20,263 nucleotides of DNA from a virus. The stretch is taken from positions 1 to 20,263 of IMG/VR virus record IMGVR_UViG_3300010149_000244. One strand, 5' to 3'. Position numbers and translations under genes: made by a program. Under the pieces are notes generated by a model. It saw only the letters and a program-made list of their open reading frames with translations, was not told the origin of the DNA and ran no database searches. This document shows positions 15,945 to 20,263 of the stretch, one piece after another. Position 1 is the stretch's first letter, and each line of letters starts with the position of its first letter.

Positions 15945-16325
15945 ATGCCTACTGTTACCTTTTTAGGTCCGTTCTTTGAGCGACCGATGCGACATACAAT
16001 GGGTATGTGGACTCGTGGTGAAATAGTCGAAGTAAGTCAACAATGGCTTGACGAATGGCGACATACACTGCCTACTTCACTCTTTTTGATTGAAGGTGAA
16101 GAAGAAAATACCACAGACGCAGGTAATGACGGTTTACCCGACACAGGGTGGAGTCGTAAAGACATTATCACATGGTTAAGGAATAAAAATATCTCGACAG
16201 GAAGCGGTTATCTCACGAAGACAGCCGGACTTAAACTTGTAGAAGAATATTTGAATCCCGCACCCGTTGAGGAAACTTTAAGTCAAGTCGAAGACACCAC
16301 AGAAACAACAGGAGATGAAGAATAA
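15945..16325 (+). CDS. Small protein with HeH/SAP-like C-terminal segment
   Basis: This protein of 126 residues has an N-terminal strand-rich part with F-L-G-P-F-F-E-R-P and W-T-R-G-E-I-V-E-V, then about residues 62-104 with G-W-S-R-K-D-I-I-T-W-L and T-K-T-A-G-L-K-L-V-E-E-Y-L. Two helices separated by a loop resemble the HeH or SAP-type helix-extension-helix found in phage head-neck genes. The C-terminus is acidic. Start follows TGAGGTG by 6 bases; the stop overlaps the next ATG by one base (TAATG). The first part could be a neck-ring or capsid-joining protein. Function unproven. Confidence 0.75.
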   Translation: MPTVTFLGPFFERPMRHTMGMWTRGEIVEVSQQWLDEWRHTLPTSLFLIEGEEENTTDAGNDGLPDTGWSRKDIITWLRNKNISTGSGYLTKTAGLKLVEEYLNPAPVEETLSQVEDTTETTGDEE

Positions 16326-16651
16326 TGGCCGCAAGCACAGCAACAATTGACCCCCGACCAAGCGTATTTGGAGATAGAATGATTATAACCGGTAGTTTTA
16401 CTGCTGGTGACACAGGAGTTCTCGCAATTGATTTAAGTTCCCACTTTTCAAGCATTGATATGGCACATGCTAATTTTGCAGGTGACATCGCCCCAATGAC
16501 AATCAATGATACAGGTGGTGCTGGCGACCAACAGGATGTCTTTATCAACCCACTTTGTAACATTGATGGAACAAATGTACGCATCGCATCCGGTTTAGTC
16601 GGACACCCTCTAATCGCCGGAACTTTCATGGCAATCGGTCGTCGCTCTTGA
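16325..16651 (+). CDS. Small beta-rich head/neck-region protein
   Basis: This protein of 108 residues is not recognised. It is beta-rich, with G-D-R-M-I-I-T-G-S-F-T-A-G-D and a Gly/Ala C-terminal region ending G-T-F-M-A-I-G-R-R-S. The I-T-G-S-F pattern recalls small phage proteins between capsid and connector, but I cannot name one. It is translated from a TAATG overlap with the preceding gene, and its TGA starts a TGAGGTG signal for the next one. Context suggests a minor head protein. Confidence 0.75.
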   Translation: MAASTATIDPRPSVFGDRMIITGSFTAGDTGVLAIDLSSHFSSIDMAHANFAGDIAPMTINDTGGAGDQQDVFINPLCNIDGTNVRIASGLVGHPLIAGTFMAIGRRS

Positions 16652-16662
16652 GGTGATGACAA

Positions 16663-16866
16663 ATGGCTTCACTGACTAAAGTAGGCGTAAAGTGCTTTGG
16701 CCCTTTTTCACCTAAAGAAGTAAGCGCACCTGCTACATGGGCGGCGACGGTTGAAGACCTTATCCAAGCGGTTGCTGATTCAAGCAGTACGAGTTCTGTA
16801 ATTGATACCGAAGTGTTTCCTGTGTTGGGTAACATTTTTGTTATGGTGACATACCAACTCGCTTGA
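16663..16866 (+). CDS. Small unrecognised head/neck-region protein
   Basis: This protein of 67 residues has an N-terminal beta segment with V-K-C-F-G-P-F-S-P-K-E-V, a short helix (about 28-40) and a hydrophobic C-terminus G-N-I-F-V-M-V-T-Y-Q-L-A. The C-terminal stretch is too short and mixed to be a clear membrane span. TGAGGTG lies 7 bases before the ATG, and its own TGA starts the next TGAGGTG. Both signals support it as a real gene. No function can be assigned. Confidence 0.7.
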   Translation: MASLTKVGVKCFGPFSPKEVSAPATWAATVEDLIQAVADSSSTSSVIDTEVFPVLGNIFVMVTYQLA

Positions 16867-16877
16867 GGTGAGTAGGT

Positions 16878-17177
16878 ATGGGATTCGATGTTCGTTCTCT
16901 TGACCTTAGTGACATGGTTCGCTCGAAGAAGCAAGGCGTTAAAGTTGATACTGACTACGGTTCTTCGGCTGTAACGAATGAACAAAACCCACTTAAGGGT
17001 ATTACATCTCAACAGCGTAACCGCAACCGTAATATCGGTGATGTGATGAACATAGGTGCGGGAACACGCTGTAAGCACTGCGGCTTTCTTCATTTTCTAT
17101 GGAGAGCCACATGTGGTAGTTGCGATAAACCAATGGAATATAACTTAGAAAATCGTGACGAAAAGAACAGGTTGTGA
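16878..17177 (+). CDS. Zinc-ribbon protein
   Basis: This protein of 99 residues has a polar N-terminus and a C-terminal ribbon C65-K-H-C68-x10-C79-G-S-C82. This is the same C-x2-C-x10-C-x2-C spacing as the first ribbon in the portal. The ribbon is followed by a charged tail. Such ribbons bind one zinc ion and usually mediate nucleic-acid or protein contacts; here no partner is visible. The start follows TGAGGTG by 7 bases. Its stop lies four bases before the next ATG. It belongs to the run of small neck-region genes. Confidence 0.8.
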   Translation: MGFDVRSLDLSDMVRSKKQGVKVDTDYGSSAVTNEQNPLKGITSQQRNRNRNIGDVMNIGAGTRCKHCGFLHFLWRATCGSCDKPMEYNLENRDEKNRL

Positions 17178-17181
17178 AAGG

Positions 17182-17865
17182 ATGAAAGTACTAATTAAAG
17201 CCGTAATGCCTCACCGACAAAAAGTTCTTACTCAAGACGGCCAAGAAATGCGCCTTCAACAATGGGCGAACAAGCAAGCCGCTTCTGCTCTCCGTGGTGC
17301 TGGCGGCGATGCTCAAGGTGAACAATTCTCACAGTCTCGTGATATGCTCATGAGAGATGCTGTAGAGAACCCGGAGAAGCATGGACTAAAGTTTATGGGC
17401 GAGAGGCTACCCTTTGAGGGGCAAAACCTCCAAGAATCGCTTAGTGAACCTACTTTTGACAACGAGGCTGATAAAGAAATAGCGGATTTTCACCATGAAG
17501 AAGAATTACGCACTCATGGTAAGGATGAAAGCGAAATAGAAAGGGATGCTCGTTATCCGGGTGGTGTTAAATTACCCGGAGAAGAATTGCCTAATTTGTT
17601 TGACAGTGAAGGTAAACTCCGTGATGGTATGCCGCCCGAAGAAGAAGAGTTCGACCCCGATGCCGAGGCTGAACACATGCGTCGTATCATGAACTCTCGT
17701 GATGTTCCTATGCGTGATGCTTGGAGTATATTGAAAAATGACGAGAAATGCCCGATTCATGGTGATAAATTAGAAATGACAGGCGACCATGCTCTTGATA
17801 ATGAGACAGGACCATCGTTCTGTCCTACTTGTGCTAACATGACAGATAAAGAACGGCGAATGTGA
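17182..17865 (+). CDS. Acidic protein with C-terminal zinc site
   Basis: This protein of 227 residues is strongly charged. The middle (about 95-175) is Glu/Asp-rich with helical segments. The C-terminus carries C190-P-I-H193-x20-C214-P-T-C217, a probable zinc site with one His. No family recognised. I chose the ATG at 17182, right after the preceding stop, rather than the GTG at 17155, which would overlap the zinc-ribbon gene. The upstream AGGTTGTGA is a weak ribosome-binding site, so coupling to the preceding gene is likely. Its position before the connector suggests a head assembly or neck role, but this is inference only. Confidence 0.75.
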   Translation: MKVLIKAVMPHRQKVLTQDGQEMRLQQWANKQAASALRGAGGDAQGEQFSQSRDMLMRDAVENPEKHGLKFMGERLPFEGQNLQESLSEPTFDNEADKEIADFHHEEELRTHGKDESEIERDARYPGGVKLPGEELPNLFDSEGKLRDGMPPEEEEFDPDAEAEHMRRIMNSRDVPMRDAWSILKNDEKCPIHGDKLEMTGDHALDNETGPSFCPTCANMTDKERRM

Positions 17866-17879
17866 GGGGGGGGTAATGT

Positions 17880-19454
17880 ATGCCAATAGTATTCAGTCCC
17901 GGTGAGCCGGAAACTCGGCCTCTCTACCCCTCCGAGACTGTGTACACTACCGCCCAAAAAGTCGCTGACCTACTCGACATTGGCCCAAGTGAGGCTGTTC
18001 TTGTCAGTTCCGACAGTGCTACTGATGGTGTGTTTGTCACTGGCGGCGACTATCGAAGTATAGGATTCAGTGTAGGTGATACCATACTGATATACTCCGA
18101 TGCTGACCCTATGGGTTTTGAAAAAGTTATTACTGCTATTACCAGTTCAGCCAGCGGTGTAAAACTGGCTTTCAGTGGTAGTATTACGGCGGCTGACTAC
18201 CAAGCGGCTGACAATACATATGTGCAAAATCAAGCATCGTTTACTGATGGGCGCACTCGTGGAATGACGAAAACCAAAGTGGACCATGTTATTCTCAAAA
18301 TGCAAGACCGCATAGACAATCTTACTCGCAACGCTTGGCGACCTTATTTGGTTTCAGCCGAGTACATCAACTTCGATACCTACAAGCCATACCGACGACG
18401 ATACTATACTGATTATGTCGGCACTGCACCCCTGCTTTTTAGGAATATTCAGCAAATCCTTCGCCTTGAACTATGGCAAGGTGCTGATTATCGTGAAATT
18501 GGTGCGGCAGAAGCCCGTATCAAGTTCAATGATGTTTCCGCCCTTGCTTCGGCGGCTGTTTACATGTCACCCGGTAATGGTAAAGTAGCCACTCTCGCTC
18601 AAGGAACGGGTACAGGACAGTGGCGTGATGACTTTGATGCCGCTACCGTTGCTCAAAACTTTGCTGATTTAATCAATAAAGAAGACCGTGTAAGTAAAGC
18701 GGCTGTTGACTTCTTAACAACGGGTGGTACAGGTTATACTTTAGAAGGCTCAACATCTAATGTTGCTGTTCATAACGAGTTCTATGCTACTGCAAATGCT
18801 GACTATGGTACTGGTGTAGTCAAAGTTACAAGTATGCGGGGTGTAAAAAGCGGTGAAGTATGCAGTATGGTTACTACATCCTCGGACATCGAGATAGACC
18901 AAACGCAGACAAACAGCACTACTTTTTCAAGTCTTGATTCTACTACAGTCAATGTAGCATCTACCACAGGTTTCGTAGATGCTGGCGTGGCTATAGATGC
19001 AAGCGGTGATGTGTTCCAATATACAGGTAAGACCGCTACATCATTTACAGGATGCGTAGCGGTCACAGGTACTTTAGGTGCTATAACAGGGACTATCACT
19101 CAACAATCACTCTTGGTTGACCTACAGGGTGGTAGTGGTAGCGGTGACAGCGCACGACTCCGTGATTGGTGGCTCGACCATGAAATGGGTATTATTTACT
19201 TCAACAACTCTTATCCTTTCTTTGAATGGAATGCTATTAAAACAAGTTACATTTACGGTGAAAGGTATTTAGAAAAGGCCATTGAAGACATCTGTACAAA
19301 AATGGTAGCAATTGAATTACTCATGTCCGATGACCGTTCAGTGCTTATTCCCGAAGGAACTCAAAACATTGACCTTGCCAGCAAGGTGCAACTCTACCAA
19401 GCCGAGATTGACCGAACCCTACCAAAGTATGTTGAAATGGTGGTCTTTGAATGA
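17880..19454 (+). CDS. Head-tail connector/adaptor with inserted beta domain
   Basis: This protein of 524 residues is much longer than standard gp6-like adaptors. An N-terminal part (about 30-100) has helix and beta features. A helix around 130-160 includes K-V-D-H-V-I-L-K-M-Q-D-R-I-D-N-L, and the C-terminal helical region (about 455-515) with A-I-E-D-I-C-T-K-M-V-A-I-E-L-L fits the helical core of portal-binding adaptors. Between them sit beta-rich segments, including residues 346-404 with T-T-V-N-V-A-S-T-T-G-F, a pattern common in virion proteins. It likely binds below the portal and seals the head. The start at 17880 is preceded by a G8 tract serving as ribosome-binding site. The stop overlaps the next ATG (ATGA). 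Fairly confident of neck role, less of the exact family. Confidence 0.7.
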   Translation: MPIVFSPGEPETRPLYPSETVYTTAQKVADLLDIGPSEAVLVSSDSATDGVFVTGGDYRSIGFSVGDTILIYSDADPMGFEKVITAITSSASGVKLAFSGSITAADYQAADNTYVQNQASFTDGRTRGMTKTKVDHVILKMQDRIDNLTRNAWRPYLVSAEYINFDTYKPYRRRYYTDYVGTAPLLFRNIQQILRLELWQGADYREIGAAEARIKFNDVSALASAAVYMSPGNGKVATLAQGTGTGQWRDDFDAATVAQNFADLINKEDRVSKAAVDFLTTGGTGYTLEGSTSNVAVHNEFYATANADYGTGVVKVTSMRGVKSGEVCSMVTTSSDIEIDQTQTNSTTFSSLDSTTVNVASTTGFVDAGVAIDASGDVFQYTGKTATSFTGCVAVTGTLGAITGTITQQSLLVDLQGGSGSGDSARLRDWWLDHEMGIIYFNNSYPFFEWNAIKTSYIYGERYLEKAIEDICTKMVAIELLMSDDRSVLIPEGTQNIDLASKVQLYQAEIDRTLPKYVEMVVFE

Positions 19455-19822
19455 GCGTGAGAGAGTTCACCAAAGCCGGAGACAACTTTCACACTCAACT
19501 TACTCAAATGTATGTTAAAGACAAGCAGTTGCAACAGCAAATGCGAGATGAGTTTACTCAAGAACCCGAAGACTTTCGGAAAAGAATGATGGACATAGAG
19601 GCTACTGCTCAAGGATTACAGAAAACTGATAGTGGTTACTTTAACACTTCAAGTAGAAAACAAGCCACTGACAAAGAAATGGAAAAGTTACTGAAAGCCA
19701 CCGATGATGCCATGCTACGGCAAAATCCAAAAATGGCGGAAAATAACCTTCAATTTAAGGATGGCTTTATTATTCCTTTACACTTCAAAGAACTTAGCGA
19801 CAAAATAGAAGGTGGTATCTAA
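19451..19822 (+). CDS. Small helical neck/tail-region protein
   Basis: This protein of 123 residues is mostly helical and charged (Gln, Lys, Glu and Met-rich), with a C-terminal F-K-D-G-F-I-I-P-L-H-F-K-E-L strand-turn-helix. It overlaps the connector stop by four bases (ATGA) and the next start by one base (TAATG), so it is translated as part of the same run. Position between connector and a tail-completion-like gene suggests a head-closure or tail-joining component. I do not recognise a family. Confidence 0.75.
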   Translation: MSVREFTKAGDNFHTQLTQMYVKDKQLQQQMRDEFTQEPEDFRKRMMDIEATAQGLQKTDSGYFNTSSRKQATDKEMEKLLKATDDAMLRQNPKMAENNLQFKDGFIIPLHFKELSDKIEGGI

Positions 19823-20263
19823 TGGTAGCGACATGGACTGAATCACTCGATGTTGTCATAGGTTTATTTCAAACTGAATGGAATAGGGCGAACACCAGCA
19901 ATGTACGCCCTGTAGTGCTTGATATTGCAGACACTTCGCCGGAAAGAGGAAAGCGTCTTGACCTTCAACGGCATGATTATGTCCTGTGCTACGAGACAGC
20001 GCACAACGAAGAAGCACCCGAATTATTCTACGATTTTGTCACTTCTCGTATCAATATCACCGTTGACATGCGAACAATTAAGGGTAGGAAGCATCTGCAA
20101 GCACTTGAGAACGAAGTGCGTAGGGTAGTTCATAGTAAGCGAAAGGGGGATGGAGTAAGTTTTGACCGTTTAGTTTTCAAGACCCGCACCGACCTTTCCG
20201 ACCGTAGCAAGCAATTATTCCGCATGACATTCCAAATAGAAGTAGTAATTCTCGCAGAAGCAA
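19822..20263 (+). CDS. Partial tail-completion/terminator-like protein
   Basis: The frame is open from the ATG at 19822 to the window edge (147 codons, no stop), so the C-terminus is missing. The N-terminus has a helix with S-L-D-V-V-I-G-L-F-Q-T-E-W, then P-V-V-L-D-I-A, D-Y-V-L-C-Y-E, D-F-V-T-S-R-I-N-I-T-V-D-M-R-T, a helix L-E-N-E-V-R-R-V-V, and a final strand M-T-F-Q-I-E-V-V-I. This alpha/beta order resembles small tail-terminator or neck proteins that cap the tail tube. Together with the preceding genes this supports that role. The family is inferred from pattern and order. Confidence 0.65.
   Translation, partial: MVATWTESLDVVIGLFQTEWNRANTSNVRPVVLDIADTSPERGKRLDLQRHDYVLCYETAHNEEAPELFYDFVTSRINITVDMRTIKGRKHLQALENEVRRVVHSKRKGDGVSFDRLVFKTRTDLSDRSKQLFRMTFQIEVVILAEA

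Overview
The window is a gene-dense, single-strand (all +) virion-assembly module of a tailed double-stranded DNA virus or provirus (Caudoviricetes type, HK97-like head). The order is diagnostic: large terminase, portal, prohead protease with scaffold, major capsid protein, probable decoration protein, small neck proteins, head-tail connector, and a tail-completion-like gene that runs off the right edge. I see no rRNA, tRNA, CRISPR array, insertion sequence or integrase. No stretch over 300 bases lacks a gene; most junctions overlap by 1 to 4 bases or are separated by under 45 bases.

The host is not proven by the sequence. Many encoded proteins carry zinc-ribbon or Cys-cluster motifs, including two inside the portal. 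Ribosome-binding sites are mostly of the GAGGTG type, complementary to the 16S 3' end used in archaea and also in bacteria. With the small DUF-type viral proteins and moderate A+T content, this fits an uncultured aquatic, perhaps marine archaeal (Poseidoniales 'magrovirus'-like), tailed virus. That assignment is inference; a bacterial host is not excluded.

Layout: 1-1479 terminase ATPase/nuclease. 1510-2512 four tiny Cys- or Lys-rich genes. 2534-3832 a protein ending in a LAGLIDADG homing-endonuclease domain, wedged between terminase and portal. 3832-5607 portal with two zinc ribbons and a Pro/Gly/Met-rich tail. 5651-7009 four small proteins, one sharing a C-terminal peptide with the scaffold. 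7022-12868 a 1948-residue protein with an apparently catalytically degenerate ATP-dependent DNA-ligase-like domain near its C-terminus. 12909-14300 U35-type protease fused to scaffold, with a strong in-frame internal ribosome-binding site that should give free scaffold. 14333-15433 major capsid protein. 15470-17865 decoration-like and neck-region small proteins. 17880-20263 connector, a small helical protein and a partial tail-completion-like protein.

Together the genes package DNA (terminase plus portal), build and mature the prohead (scaffold, protease, capsid, decoration) and join it to a tail (connector and neck). The most unusual items are the degenerate ligase domain embedded in a giant capsid-region protein, the C-terminal peptide shared by the scaffold and a second small protein, the protease/scaffold internal start, and an apparent complete lack of the palindromes GATC, CTAG, AGCT and ACGT when read by eye.
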